DNA of 64,000 bases from Turritopsis dohrnii (GCA_027922465.2 BQMF02000029.1:496001-560000); one strand, 5' to 3'; shown: positions 29,770 through 41,643, numbered from the stretch's first letter. Numbers and translations are program-made. Notes: generated by a model not told the origin, from the sequence alone.

Positions 29770-30289
29770 GTGAGTGAAATTTTGTTCTTCATAAGTCTTG
29801 CATTATCTTCGAAATTTTTGAATATCTCAGAAATGAATATAACTCTTAGTAATTGAAAAGTTTGCTTTTTTATTTTCGGTTTTTCTGGGTTTTTTTTAAT
29901 AATTTTAGTGAATTTGAATAAGAAAACATATTAATCCAGGAAATCTTTGATGGAGGATATTCAAATGTTTGTTGTTCTAAAATTGCAAGACATGAGCATC
30001 GTTCTGGTCCCCTTCCTCGTTGAACTTGAAAGAAGTAACCTTCAAACTAAACCTATATATGGACATACATAATATTCATCGTGTTACAAGAACTTTAAGC
30101 ATGACACTCAGTAAGTTAATTGAATGATGAAATTACCTTAAAGAAGAAGCAGAGAAGCAGGTTACCAGCAAACTAAGAACGGTTTTGCAGGGATGTAGCT
30201 AACTATACTTAAGGGAGATATATTTAGAATTCTTCTCGATATTGCTGGTACAGACTTTATATTTTCACTTTTTATATTTTTGCAGTATT

Positions 30290-32781
30290 ATGGCCGAATC
30301 ATCATCGTCTTCGTTGGAGGTGGGCACAGAAAACGTAGCGTTTTCAGAAGATCACATTTACATCAAACCCAGTAGTAGTGGCCAACTTGATACGGATGTC
30401 ATCATCAATAATGGCGCTTTGTTCGTGAGAGAAGAGAGTCCAACACTGCAGCATGTCAAAACAAGCAAAGATGGAGAGCATTTTACTGAAGAAAATAACA
30501 ACAAAGATGGAGGGTTTCAACAGAAGTTTGTTGTTCAGCGCAGAAAGCGATTTCAAGTCTCCTATGAATACACTGTCTGGTCCGTATTTTTCATCGTGAC
30601 TTTCCTTTGCATAGCTGATCGATTTATAAACAAAGGAGATATCGTATTGGAACGAAAAGGTTTGTATTCATATTTTGAACAGTTTAAAGGAGAACGAAGG
30701 TCAAGCATTTTATGTATTTTTATGACCTCCGTCCTCCTTTAATAACCTCTTCTTTCAGTTATTTGCTTTTCTTTCTATTTCTAGGCAAACGCGTTAGCAA
30801 AATGTGGGGGAAAAGTTTTGCTGAAACACTCACTAATGTAATCTGGGGCATAACAGCCCGCCTGATAATCACGTCACAGAACCTGATGTTTTACACGACA
30901 CTATGGTGCTTCCCAAACATGCTCAGTGAATTTGCTCCGAGGATTTTGAAGATAAATGGCGTAAGGGACGTTCACATAAAGATACATCGCATTGCTGGAA
31001 TTTTTCTTATGGGAATTCCCTCGTTGGCGCACGTGTTAATCATCTTTCTACCACCCCTGGTTGATAAGTCACAGCTGACATACAGCCCACCGTGTAGTTT
31101 TAACTACAGCACACAGTTAGGTCACTTAAACTGGACTAAGTTTTGGGATCCAGCAGCAGTTAACAATTGGAGTTTTAACGATCCCAAAGGTGTTCATTTG
31201 ACGGCAGACGAAATTTTTAGATTTACGCTCATGATCCTCTTATTTTGTGTTTTGTTTCCGTTGTCACGAAGCCAATTTCTGAACGATAGATCGTACTCTC
31301 TTGGTGTCGCCCTTCACGTGTTTGCTGGCGTTATGTACTCGGTGGACAACATACGCAAGATCACACATGGACTGTCGCATGTCATGAACCTGCCCTTTTT
31401 AATTCTTTGGTGTCTCGATCGACTCATCAGTATTTTGTGGTATCACACAAGTCCGGGTAGAATAATCAGCCATTCAGTCGTCGGTGACAGCAAGTATGTT
31501 GAGGTACGTGTGAAACTGGATAAACCGACATACAAAGGCACAGGGGATGTTTACTACTTGAAATTCAAATCACGTGATATAAAATCACGTGGTATAAAAT
31601 CATTCTTCGAAAGATCTCACCCTTTTACTTCGTACAGTAACCATTCAGGTACGGACAGAACATGGGATATTGGTTTTCTGATCACTGTGATGGATGATAC
31701 CGAGCAGTGGTGTCCAGCCTGGACCAGACGTTTATGTACGATCGAAGGAGACAAAGGTGAGTAATAAAATCGATTTTGTATGATGCGTTTTGACCGTGCT
31801 CACGCTTTTGTGGAGATATTTCCTGTTTGTTTTTCGCGGTTGTTTTTTTTATTATTGAAGAAGAGATCAGTTATCAGTCCTTTTCAAGAAATTAAAAATT
31901 TTCAAATGAAGTTCTCACAAGGATTTTAAAGATGGAATTTGAATTTTTTAGAAGAATCAGACAGGGTGCAGACCTGGGGACCATACCGTTCTTCCGTATC
32001 ACAACTCTTCTTCGATATTCAATCGAATGAACACACAGAGTATGTCTTGTTGGCTTCAGGTTCAGGTTTCGGATATATTCTCGACGTCCTTGGTGTACTG
32101 GCGCACAAATCAACACGAAATTTTCCTTCTCCGAGAGTCGATGTTTACTACACTGTACGTGATGCCTCCGTTATTCATCAATTCAGTGAACGAGTTGATA
32201 ATTTCTTGACGACAATCGACAAACGAAACACGGCAAAAGTTTCCTTTCGTTGGTTTTACACCGGCAATGAAGCAAATGCCAAATTTACCTTCCAACATAA
32301 ACAGATTTCCGTCACTAAAGGTAACTATTATGTTAATAGCCCGTTAGTTTTCCGATTTTGAAAAAAATAAAAAATGAAAAATAGCTTATGAGTAAATGTA
32401 CTCGTCTCAATATACCATAACATCTAAGTGATGAATGTTACCGCATTGTTTGGCAAAATGAGACATGCCGTCACACTATGTTGTTTTTATGACCTGTAAA
32501 TTGATTTTTTTACAGGCCGCATCAACCTTGAAAATGTCGTCAAAGGTTTATCAAAGCATTCATCCGTCTATTTTGTCGGCCGACCGTCATTTGCAGATCG
32601 AGTCGAAAGAATATGTCGGAAGTACGACGTACCAGTCACAAAGGATTTTACCAATTCTCAGCGAGGACAGTCCGACAAGACGGTGTCGATGATGTACTTG
32701 AGAAGAACGAGCCTCGTTTTGACATGTGCTGTTGGTTTCTGTATCTTGCTCAGTCTCTACGTAAACATCAAGAAAATTTGA
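30290..32781 (+). CDS. NADPH oxidase / ferric reductase-like membrane flavocytochrome
   Basis: Four coding exons, 30290-30659, 30785-31756, 31952-32320 and 32516-32781, join in phase to 658 residues. A Ser-rich N-terminal ~90 residues precede the first membrane segment (about 93-113). IHRIAGIFLMGIPSLAH supplies a His191/His206 pair with heme-ligand spacing. A second His-containing helix (SLGVALHVFAG, then THGLSH) lies further on. SHPFTSYS matches the FAD-binding HPFT motif, SGSGFGY a GxGxG nucleotide-binding loop, and FVGRPSF the C-terminal GRP motif of NOX proteins. The family moves electrons from NADPH through FAD and hemes across a membrane to oxygen or ferric iron; the acceptor cannot be told here. 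There are no EF hands. Unusually, a hydrophobic segment (about 635-653) ends the protein after the NAD-binding domain. Confidence 0.8.
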
Positions 32782-34360
32782 ACAGAAAATCCATCCTGTG
32801 TTTCAAGTCGAGTTAAACGTAGCGACAGTTTACTGACAGATTCATCTGTCATGAATATGATGGCCTAGAAGTTTTTCCATACCATATGGTTTGTCGAACT
32901 TTGGAAATTTTTTCAGATGTCCAGGAAAAAGACACTCACGTTACCCAGCGGGCAAAATCGTCAAAAAGGCACTGCGATGAAGGGCGATTTAATTGAAATG
33001 GTGTGTATATTTCTAATGCACTTCTTCGCGGTGACTTTTCAAAAAGTTTGCCCACTGTGTTATAAACTTACGTCATCAGAACGGCTCCATCTCAGACTAT
33101 TTTCAGTTTTATATTATAACAGGTAGTAATATGTACATAGCGGTCATTATTTTAACAGCAATACATATCGAGTGGTATCTAAGGGTAAAACACAAAACAA
33201 TGTGTAGTTCGTGTAGACTGTCCCTTAATTATACTCATCCAAAATCAAAACCCCAGGTACACGACAATTCTTTCCAACTCATATTCTGACGGTATACATA
33301 AATACAAATACTCTGTTTCGAAAATACTTTTTTAAATGAGTAAAAAAGATTAGCTGCTACCATTTAAAATACATAATAAATAAACAAAGCCTGTTTTCCA
33401 CTTCGAAAAAAATATTGTAGCAAGTTTTTCACAAAATTTTGAATGTTCAACAGATATGTTGTTCTCTAACAATACAGGATTAATTTCCCTGACATTTGAT
33501 TGGTTTTAATATTACCCCTATTTATACTGAGACGAGTAAATAGCGACGGATAGAATAATTGTAAATTTTATTTTCCTATCAGTATAAATAATAAGACAGA
33601 TAATCAGATGATGGAATGGGCAAAACTTCTTTCTATCAGTATAAATACATGATAGACAGAGTAATTAAGACATCATTAATTCTTTAATTCGATCGTTGAG
33701 TTTGATCATATTTGTGCATCGTTTCGATGGTCGAATTGAGATGGAAAAATAAAGAGAAAACTCTATCCGTCTAACTGTTTTTTTCTGATTTATACTGTCA
33801 GACAGAAAAATGATTTTTGCAATTATTCTATCCGTCCCAATTTCTCCGTCTCAGCATAAATACGGCTATTATTTAAAAATTGATTTGAAAGTACAGTGTT
33901 TTCAAGTGGACAACAGTGACGTAAGGAAGCAACGTGATGAAAAAACTATGGACGTGGAAGAAAAATAGCAACAATCTCCATTATAGAGTGCACACTTTTT
34001 TCAGTCATCTCCGTAATATAACCTCCGTAATTGTGTTTCTGAAAGCAGCAGATACGACCAAACGGGAGTTTGGATTTTATAGATCTCAACGCACACAGTA
34101 ATATTTATCCATAAGAAGGTATTGGAGAATAACTCCGTTCAGACATTCTGACCCTGACGTCACTGCAACTGAATGAAATGCTTCACCAAGACAAACACGA
34201 GGAAACTGTGGTGGTATGCATCATAGGCGATTGTCAGATATCTCAAAAGTAGCTTGTACAAATTTTAGAAGTTTAGTATTTAGAAGGAAATATGTTCAAC
34301 GATTATACATCTAGTGAATCCTAAAATTGAAAAAGGTCCTAAAAGTGTTTAATACAAAGC
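32782..34360. other. Convergent intergenic region with a MITE
   Basis: Lies between two converging genes and holds their 3' UTRs, a diverged copy of the CACTGCGATGAAG repeat near 32948, and the MITE at 33517-33867. No gene is supported. Confidence 0.5.
33517..33867. mobile_element. MITE with ~45-bp inverted termini
   Basis: Left arm TATTTATACTGAGACG, then GACGGATAGAATAATTG, is mirrored on the right by CAATTATTCTATCCGTC, then CGTCTCAGCATAAATA. Internal CTATCAGTATAAATA copies suggest satellite-like duplication. TATTA lies just outside both ends (near 33509 and 33866) and may be a target duplication. Confidence 0.65.
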
Positions 34361-35557
34361 TCAAATAAATTCAACGCCCTCAAACTTATCATTGGCTACA
34401 AAAACTTCGTCCATTAATACATGCCCTGTGTCCACCTGAAACACCATGATGTATGATTGGATGTTACCATCTACTTCTTTCGACTTCAACGCGACTGCAA
34501 TCGAGTCGCCTGTACCTGGAATGAACTTTAGCGACGAAAAACCATGCGTCGGATTTAGCACGCCGACATGAACGACGGTGAAGTCAAGGAAATCTACATC
34601 ACACGAAATCAAAACATTAGTGCCGCGTCTTTCGTCGGCCATGTCGTCGTACTTGAGAGTCGACATTCGACGCGGCAAGAAATACCAACGTTTTTTTATA
34701 GCACTCCACATCACCGCCTCGTGCACCATGTAACCTGGGAATTTGATGCCGACAGCTTGTCGGACTTTCAGATAATTTAACGTCCAGTTATGATGAACGA
34801 CGCCGCCAAACTGATCGATGCTTTTGACGAACAGAGGGTTATAGTTCAGAAACTTCCCCTCTTTTGTCGTCCACTCTTTCCCAAGTCCTCCGACGAAAAG
34901 GGAACCGTCCTTCACCGTCATCCATTCAGCTTTGAAACCTTTCACTTCGTTCCCATCACCATCCATCAAGATAACCCAGGGTATAACTCGGCTGCTGTCA
35001 ATATGATACACAATGCCCGTACGATCGTCCACCGTATACAGCTTGCCGTTAAACGCACACAACTCCGATAGTTCAAATCCGCGACCTTTTTCATTTAGCC
35101 TGGACGTCAAAGTCACTTCGTTTTCCCATTCCACTTTATAATTACCAGTGTCATATTTCAATAAGAACCCAGTCTTGTGGTAACTCTTCCATTTAAACTT
35201 CTCACCGATGACTTTTGATCTTTCTTCGTCCAGATCTGCAATGAGAGCAATCTTGTACTTTAAGATGTTTTCCTCTCGAATAGGTCGCGAGAAAGGATAT
35301 TTACTATCATATCGACACTGTTGTTGCTTCAACAAATGACTCATCTCCCAAGTATGACAACTTTCTGTCGACACAGGCTGGGTGGGGGCCGACCCTCCAC
35401 CGGTGAGTTGCAGCAAGGAAAATGCGTTGGTCAAATAAAATACATAGAACATAATGATGGCTATGACGATATGAGGGATGTAGCGATGGTAGTCACGTTT
35501 TAATCGAATCATCATATTCTTAATGACATCAGGTGTGTTTCTTGAACTGCCAATCAT
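34361..35557 (-). CDS. CANT1: Calcium-activated nucleotidase 1 (soluble apyrase family)
   Basis: A single 398-residue frame, close to the 401 residues of human CANT1. A signal-anchor segment (about residues 30-50, HIVIAIIMFYVFYL) predicts a type II ER/Golgi membrane protein. The five-bladed apyrase propeller follows, with conserved blocks IADLDEERSK, EKGRGFELSEL, YTVDDRTGIVY, KGFKAEWMTVKDG, GGLGKEWTT, PGYMVHEA, FLPRRMS, PTHGFSSLKFIPGT and, at the end, FEGVEFI. The enzyme hydrolyses UDP and GDP with calcium, supporting glycosylation and proteoglycan synthesis in the secretory pathway. The coding region has no intron. The ATG used is the first in frame and gives the expected short cytosolic tail. 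It converges with the oxidase-like gene and lies 340 bp downstream of cyclin C on the same strand. Confidence 0.96.
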   Translation of the reverse strand: MIGSSRNTPDVIKNMMIRLKRDYHRYIPHIVIAIIMFYVFYLTNAFSLLQLTGGGSAPTQPVSTESCHTWEMSHLLKQQQCRYDSKYPFSRPIREENILKYKIALIADLDEERSKVIGEKFKWKSYHKTGFLLKYDTGNYKVEWENEVTLTSRLNEKGRGFELSELCAFNGKLYTVDDRTGIVYHIDSSRVIPWVILMDGDGNEVKGFKAEWMTVKDGSLFVGGLGKEWTTKEGKFLNYNPLFVKSIDQFGGVVHHNWTLNYLKVRQAVGIKFPGYMVHEAVMWSAIKKRWYFLPRRMSTLKYDDMADERRGTNVLISCDVDFLDFTVVHVGVLNPTHGFSSLKFIPGTGDSIAVALKSKEVDGNIQSYIMVFQVDTGHVLMDEVFVANDKFEGVEFI

Positions 35558-35897
35558 GGTTAGCAGTCATGTTGTTTATGCAGTTTCATCATCTAAAAAA
35601 AATAGCAAGTTGAACTACAAGTCAGTCATACAATTTATTCATACAACAGCCTCAATCAATCGATGAGCTACATACAATTATATGAAACATGAATGCAAAT
35701 ATAAACCATCAACAAAAGAAACAAGCAAACAAGCGCGCAACAGTCGGATAAAAACGATCAATACAATGTCTTTTAAAGTATGGAAAATGTGCTGTGCGTA
35801 GACAGCATAACACTTTTAGTACTCTTAATAAATTACATCAAACAAGCTCAACATAAAAGCTTATAAAGGCGTATACTGCCTTGACATGGGCGTCGTA

Positions 35898-36755
35898 CTA
35901 GCATAAGTTAGGAGAAGGTGTATGCTGTCTTGACATGGGCGTAGCAGAAGAAGGGCGGGAGTTGGGGTTACACTTAGGTTTGGGCATTTTGGACAACAAC
36001 CCAGGAACTTCCCTTTTTTCATCGAAGTTCTTCCACAGTTCATATAAGCTGAGGACCTTGCGGACAACAGCCAAGACTTTTTCCATGTCAACATTCAATT
36101 CAGAAAACCAAGCCTGGCAGTCACGTTTTTCGAATATACACGCCATATAAATTGCCGCCAAAGCAATCAAGTAAGGCGGAAATGCCAAACAAACATCGCA
36201 TCGTAGGCTGTCATTCACAACTCTCCAAGCAAAGGGTAAAATATTGCCCTCTTGCCCCATATCGGTAACATATTTAGTAAGAGGTCTGTAAGGATGAAAC
36301 ACTATCAAACAGCAGTCCATCACTTCCAGCAAGTAAAATTCACACTCCAATATTTGGCTGATTCTGTAAGGATATTCTGTGGGATAAGCAAAGCTGTATT
36401 TCGATTTGCACACATTTGTACATGCAGTTAACAAACGGTTGTTCGACATCAAGCCACATTCTTCCACTTTTGACGCCACATACAAACACGTCGGCATCAA
36501 TAATAACGGATCGACACTTTTAAACGCCGTCCGGCAGTAAAACCTTTTAAAGTAAACTGTTGCTGTGGCGATTACTTGTTGCCGTAACTTTAAGTATTCA
36601 CCTAAACTTTGCATGAAGTGTGCAAAGAAGATGTGAAGTTTCTGGTGTTCTTCCATAGTCAAACATTTCAAGTCATTAGCCAGCTCCGAAGCTATCTCTT
36701 CTTCGCTCAACAACCATTGTTGACAATGTGACGACAGCCAAAAATTACCAGCCAT
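35898..36755 (-). CDS. CCNC: Cyclin C
   Basis: An uninterrupted 285-residue frame (human 283) beginning MAGNFWLSSHCQQWLL, the typical cyclin C N-terminal helix. The first cyclin fold (about 40-145) has RQQVIATATVYFKRFY and DPLLLMPTCLYVASKVEE; the second (about 150-245) has LAFPPYLIALAAIYMA. Cyclin C partners CDK8/CDK19 in the Mediator kinase module in the nucleus. The C-terminal tail is Ser/Pro-rich (ATPMSRQHTPSPNLC). A 28-bp stretch encoding part of this tail is duplicated just past the stop codon (35868-35894 and 35918-35944). The coding region has no intron, but upstream noncoding exons are possible. Confidence 0.96.
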   Translation of the reverse strand: MAGNFWLSSHCQQWLLSEEEIASELANDLKCLTMEEHQKLHIFFAHFMQSLGEYLKLRQQVIATATVYFKRFYCRTAFKSVDPLLLMPTCLYVASKVEECGLMSNNRLLTACTNVCKSKYSFAYPTEYPYRISQILECEFYLLEVMDCCLIVFHPYRPLTKYVTDMGQEGNILPFAWRVVNDSLRCDVCLAFPPYLIALAAIYMACIFEKRDCQAWFSELNVDMEKVLAVVRKVLSLYELWKNFDEKREVPGLLSKMPKPKCNPNSRPSSATPMSRQHTPSPNLC

Positions 36756-37272
36756 TTAGGTTTGACAGATATAATATTGTTTTTCTAAAAACACAAACAG
36801 AAACGTTAAAACGTTTTATACGAGACAATCATTCACAGGTTTCTTTTGTTGGGTTCAAAATCTCCGAAATTTTTCGCAATCCCTACAAGATAGTCACAAC
36901 ACGAATCAATAATAACAGTGATAGGATTTTAAAAACTCTGACAATATTTTCTTGAACTCTAGGAATATATTAATAAATATTATGTACATTTGTTTGTCTT
37001 TGATTTACAGATCTTCAGCGTTAAAAACAACATCGAAGCAATGATTGACGATTTCTTACATGCTTCTGATGTTGTCTTCAACACTGAATTAATCCTGATC
37101 ATTATAGAGCAAGTTTAAAAATTTCTTTTTTTTCCGCATAATTTTCATTTTTTCAATCTTTAATTAATAATTTGTGCAAAACAAAAACCTTGTGAGCAGT
37201 TTTCTTCTGCAGTATCTTCAGTCTTTCAATTCATCCTTCATTTCTTCCAGTGTATTAAGCTTCTCACCACAC
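36756..37272. other. Spacer between cyclin C and BBS7
   Basis: About 500 bp holding the BBS7 3' end and the cyclin C promoter and 5' UTR. No further feature is recognised. Confidence 0.45.
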
Positions 37273-40189
37273 TCAATTTTGATGAAAGAAATCAATCAAT
37301 GTGTTCAAATCATAATTATCTAAAATGGCGATGAGCTGTGAGACTTTATTTTTAACATTTTGTCCTTTGAACTTATGCCTGTCTATGTAAAGATCAGTGA
37401 CCATGCCGTACAGCCTTTCCAAATGACACGGTTGCTTTTTGAATTCTTCCTGCAAAACATCTGCATTATCTAAAATTTCTTTATACTCATCTGTTAAAAA
37501 TGTTTTGTCGCTTTCGTATATGTCGAGCTCCTTCAGCCCATCAATCAGTTGAACACGTTTTGCAAGAAGCAATTGATATTCGAGCTTCGGGTGAATACGA
37601 TACAAGACATTCACTACTGATTCCTCGTTCAAGTCGCATGTTATGTTCAGATTCATTTTACGCTTGGTTGCTTCTTTTGAAAGGACATCTTTTAAAATAG
37701 AAATTGTTGACACATTGTCGGAGCGAAACACAGCTTCTCCCTTCCTGCAATAGAGAGAAATGTGTTGTGATATTTCACCAACAGAACCATCAGTCTAACT
37801 TCTTTGCAAGATGTTTGATACAAGATGAGAATTGTGTATGGATGAACTTCTTTGAAGAAGACGAGAGGGGTAAGATGGACAGGAGAAGGTTCCATTCATA
37901 AAGAAATTTTACAAGAACAGAAACAGCAGAAATAGTATAAATTCACGAAATTATACCTGTAATTACATTCTAGCTGTGTATCGAGAAATGTTGAAGTGAA
38001 ATAGAACACAACCTGAAACATTAAAAAGATTAAGTTTGAGAATGAATGAATGAATGAATGAATGTTTATATCAAACAGAGGAAAATCATTTTTCCTGGTT
38101 TTTCCCTGATCTCAACCGTGTTTTCCCAACCTTAAAAATGAGTTAAGAGGAATCAACGTATATTACGACGCATGCAAGTGATGAAATCAACAGGAACTGC
38201 ATATATGTTTGAAACTTTGAAATTCTAGCCTATAAGAATCTCAATTTCATCTAAACAAAGACAATCTGTTATTAACACTGCTTATTTGCCACATACCCTG
38301 CCAAAGAAAAATTGACCACCTCATTAATATTCACAATATCATTCAAAATAGTGACAATAATAGGTCATCTTCAATTAGTACAAATCTGTTGAACTGACCT
38401 GATCATCGGCTGGTGTTCGTTCAGGAACTTCTGGCAGGGAATTGCAGACCCACGAATGAACTTCGGCTAAGCTGAACTGCCCTGACAGTTTCAATATGTT
38501 ATGCGGTCGTTCCTCATCAAAAACATGACATCGTTGATGTAATGAAAGAGGTTTAATAGGATACTGTCGGACTTGACATGTCTTTGGCTGCATTCGTGGT
38601 GTTATGTAGGCTTGCAACTGGCCATACTGACCTTCAATTGTTCTTCAAAGAAAATTAAATAAAAACGATTCCCTCAGATAAAAAGACAGTAAGTAGACAA
38701 AATAAGTGCCAAAAAAGGCCAGTCAATATCTTTACCAGTAAATTCCTAAGAAGTTATTTCCTAAACAAGTAAACAAGTAAAGACAGAAGTTAACTTACCG
38801 AATCTTTAATTCCAGTCGTGTTGTGTTTGCTTGGCATCTGTAAGTAGCTAACAGGAAATTACCACTCTCTGGATCGCAAGCACTATAACTAACCACTGCA
38901 GAATTCTTCTCAACGTCTAACAAGTCGACAGGTACGTTACTTTGCAAAAGAATCGTGTCGATGGGCATTTGCACTTCAATGCTTAAAGTGTAACTCGCAT
39001 CATCGTGACTGAGTAAAAATCGATCGTTTATGTTAAACTGTGGTACTGCTGACACAGCTGTATTCGAAGTGGCTGTTTGCTGATATTTTTCCCGCTCCAC
39101 AACTACTCGCAGCTGAAGTTGCTCAATTTCATTTGTGAGCTCTTGAATCTTATCCTCAAGCTCTTGGTTAACAGCCACCTTAATGGAACTTCCAGGCATC
39201 CCTAACTGTCGCTGTTGTGGTTCACTTGTAAGACCAAGTACCCATCCAGTGTATGTCGATACAACTACATCTCTATAGTTTGGAGAACAGACACAACCAC
39301 CTGATATGCCAGTGATACTCTCGGATAGGTTATGTTTGAAATGCTGGTATGGCTCGTTGCCTTCATCAAATCCATATACCTCCACCACACCATCTGCTCG
39401 ACCAACCAGTAAATCTTTCACTCCATTGTTCGAAACATCGTATGTATCCAGGCACAACACATCTCCATACTGTTTATCATTTGCTATTTCCCACACATGT
39501 TCAGGTGCACCTGTTCCAATCTGTAGCAGACCCAATTTACCATCATTAGTGCCATAAATTATGCTTTTCTGTCCTTCAATTTCAGGATTCTGATTTTCCC
39601 CCAGCTCGAGTATAGATGGAGATCCAGGCAGCTCAATCTCGTACAATACTTCAGATTTCTTCAACACTCGCAGTACTCTGTCTTGACAGGCTAATACTGG
39701 TAGAAATTCGTTTTCCCCTGGTCCCGGAAGGACTACAATATCTTGGATTTTATCTGGGGCCAAATAATAATTTTGATCGCGACAATCAAGGTAATGATTA
39801 TAGATATAGTTTCCACATAAAAACAAATCTAAACCCTCAACATACATGCTTTGTATGGGCTCTGTGAGATTAGTATCAAAACTTAAGAACTGTTTGCCTT
39901 TTTTTGAGAAGCCTTTGATTTCAGCACCAGCAGCTACAAATATTTTATCTTTAGCAGGACCCTCTTTCCCTCCAAGTGCTAATCGAGAAATTTTAGTACT
40001 TGGCAATGTTTTGAATTGTATCTGAGGTAGATGCTTCTTTATTCCAAAGCATGTGAGTACACCATTTTGGTCTGCTACAATGACTTTCTGTAGGCCTCCT
40101 TTACTTGATGTTGGCAAAACTGTCATACATTTGTTCGCAGTTACACCAACCTGCACATAGTCAATGCGATTCAAATTTAGTGCCAGCAT
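37273..40189 (-). CDS. BBS7: BBS7, BBSome subunit
   Basis: Four exons on the minus strand, 40189-38799, 38642-38399, 38012-37957 and 37744-37273, join in phase to 720 residues (human 715). It begins [17 protein letters not shown]. The N-terminal beta-propeller (about 1-320) includes [15 protein letters not shown] and [13 protein letters not shown] coiled coil (about 335-370), the GAE-type domain ([30 protein letters not shown]), a platform region ([19 protein letters not shown]) and a helical C-terminus ([20 protein letters not shown], then [20 protein letters not shown]) follow. BBS7 is a core subunit of the BBSome, which moves membrane proteins out of and into cilia. All splice sites are GT/AG. 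Exon 3 is only 56 nt. Confidence 0.97.
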
Positions 40190-40977
40190 TGCAGCTAATA
40201 TGCTATCACCTAAGGCAACAAAAAGAACGTAAATCTACAACGACACCATCTAATATTATTATCATCATTAATGATTGGATGCTGTAAGTTGTTATGAACA
40301 TTTATAAGTATTTAGCAGATAGGGTTGAAGACCATAAGCTATGAAATAAGAAATCATTTGAGACATTAATAAACTGGTCATTATCGATGACACCTACTTC
40401 CCAAGACCTATAATGCTCTGATGCTTGCAAATAAAAATGTCACAGGCTTTTTTATTTTATAAGCATAGTGAAATTTCGTTGAGGGTGAAGTATTCTTATG
40501 GTTTATCAAAAAATAAGGATGAAATACTCTTAATGTATTCTTACGTTTCAGAATAAGATTTCCTCACAATATCACATGTACGCCACATACAGAAATTATG
40601 TAGCAAGCTTAAGAAGACAGATGTATGTTCGTTTGATGTTTATATTGCTTTTTGTGTTCCCATTTTCTATATGTTTTTTTACCCTGTTCTGTTATTCTTA
40701 TGAAATACACCCTGGGAATCTTCTTTTAAGATATTCTTACAAATTAGGTGATTTTCAAGATTCTTGTAGAATCCTAGTATTCTTGTAGAAGCTATTCTTA
40801 TAAAAAAAAGCCTTAAGAATAATGAAGATACACAATTTTTAAAATGACACTAAAATGCTTTTCAAAGGGAGGCAAATAGATGCAATCCAATGCATTTAAA
40901 AGCAGCAAGAACTTAATTATACAAAAGATTTTATCATGGAAAAATCAAACAACAAGAAATCTAAAACTTCAAAATAA
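40190..40977. other. Spacer between BBS7 and PLD6 with a diverged MITE
   Basis: Contains the BBS7 5' flank. At about 40446-40813, GGCTTTTTTATTTTATAAG faces CTTATAAAAAAAAGCC in inverse, with several ATTCTTA repeats between. It resembles the elements at 15522 and 48236 but is more diverged. Confidence 0.5.
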
Positions 40978-41643
40978 CTAAAACATAGGTTGATACAGTT
41001 GCCATAGCCTCTCAAACTCTTGCACATAGGGCTGGACAAGATTCTGCATATCAGATATAATGACATTTTCTTGATTTCCAGTGATAGCTTGCACTGTCCA
41101 ATTGAATGAGCCATTAATCAAAGTCTGTTTGTCAACAATAGCGAATTTATGATGCATAAAATATGATGTGTTATCATGACGCACTTGAATTCCATTTGCA
41201 CGAAACTGTTCAATTTGAGAACAATTCAAGTTCATTTTTTCACAGTCGGTTATGATACGAACAATCACACCTTTTTTTTGTTTTGCTATCAGAATATCGG
41301 CCAAGTGTTGACTGGTTATCGTGAAAACGCATACATCCAATCTCTTTCTTGCACTAGACAAATGTTTAGTCAAGCGACTCAATGAAGTTTCTTCATGAGA
41401 GAATTTGCAGTTTTCATTTTTGCACACTTTTTCTTCCAAGTACAATTTACATGTCAGGCTTTGATCAGGAAAGAAAATCACTTCAGTTTGACTGTTACCA
41501 TTGTCGTTGGTGTTACTGTTGGAAAATACACTTGTGATCGATGTTCTGGCTACTGATACTAGAGTCTTTATAGTATTGATAGTAACATGCGCAATCCAGA
41601 CATACCCAAAAGCCTTCACAATATTCTGACAAACACTAGACAT
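40978..41643 (-). CDS. PLD6: PLD6 / Zucchini-type mitochondrial phospholipase D
   Basis: A single 221-residue frame. An N-terminal hydrophobic segment (about residues 10-30) would anchor it in the outer mitochondrial membrane. A CCCH-type zinc motif, Cys65-x8-Cys74-x4-Cys79-x3-His83, follows, as in mouse and fly homologues. One HKD motif is present (His164, Lys166, Asp171 in HHKFAIVD, then GSFNWT), as expected for a family that dimerises to build one active site. In animals PLD6/Zucchini processes piRNA precursors and has also been linked to cardiolipin hydrolysis and mitochondrial fusion. The coding region has no intron. It lies upstream of BBS7 on the same strand, 788 bp away. Confidence 0.95.
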   Translation of the reverse strand: MSSVCQNIVKAFGYVWIAHVTINTIKTLVSVARTSITSVFSNSNTNDNGNSQTEVIFFPDQSLTCKLYLEEKVCKNENCKFSHEETSLSRLTKHLSSARKRLDVCVFTITSQHLADILIAKQKKGVIVRIITDCEKMNLNCSQIEQFRANGIQVRHDNTSYFMHHKFAIVDKQTLINGSFNWTVQAITGNQENVIISDMQNLVQPYVQEFERLWQLYQPMF

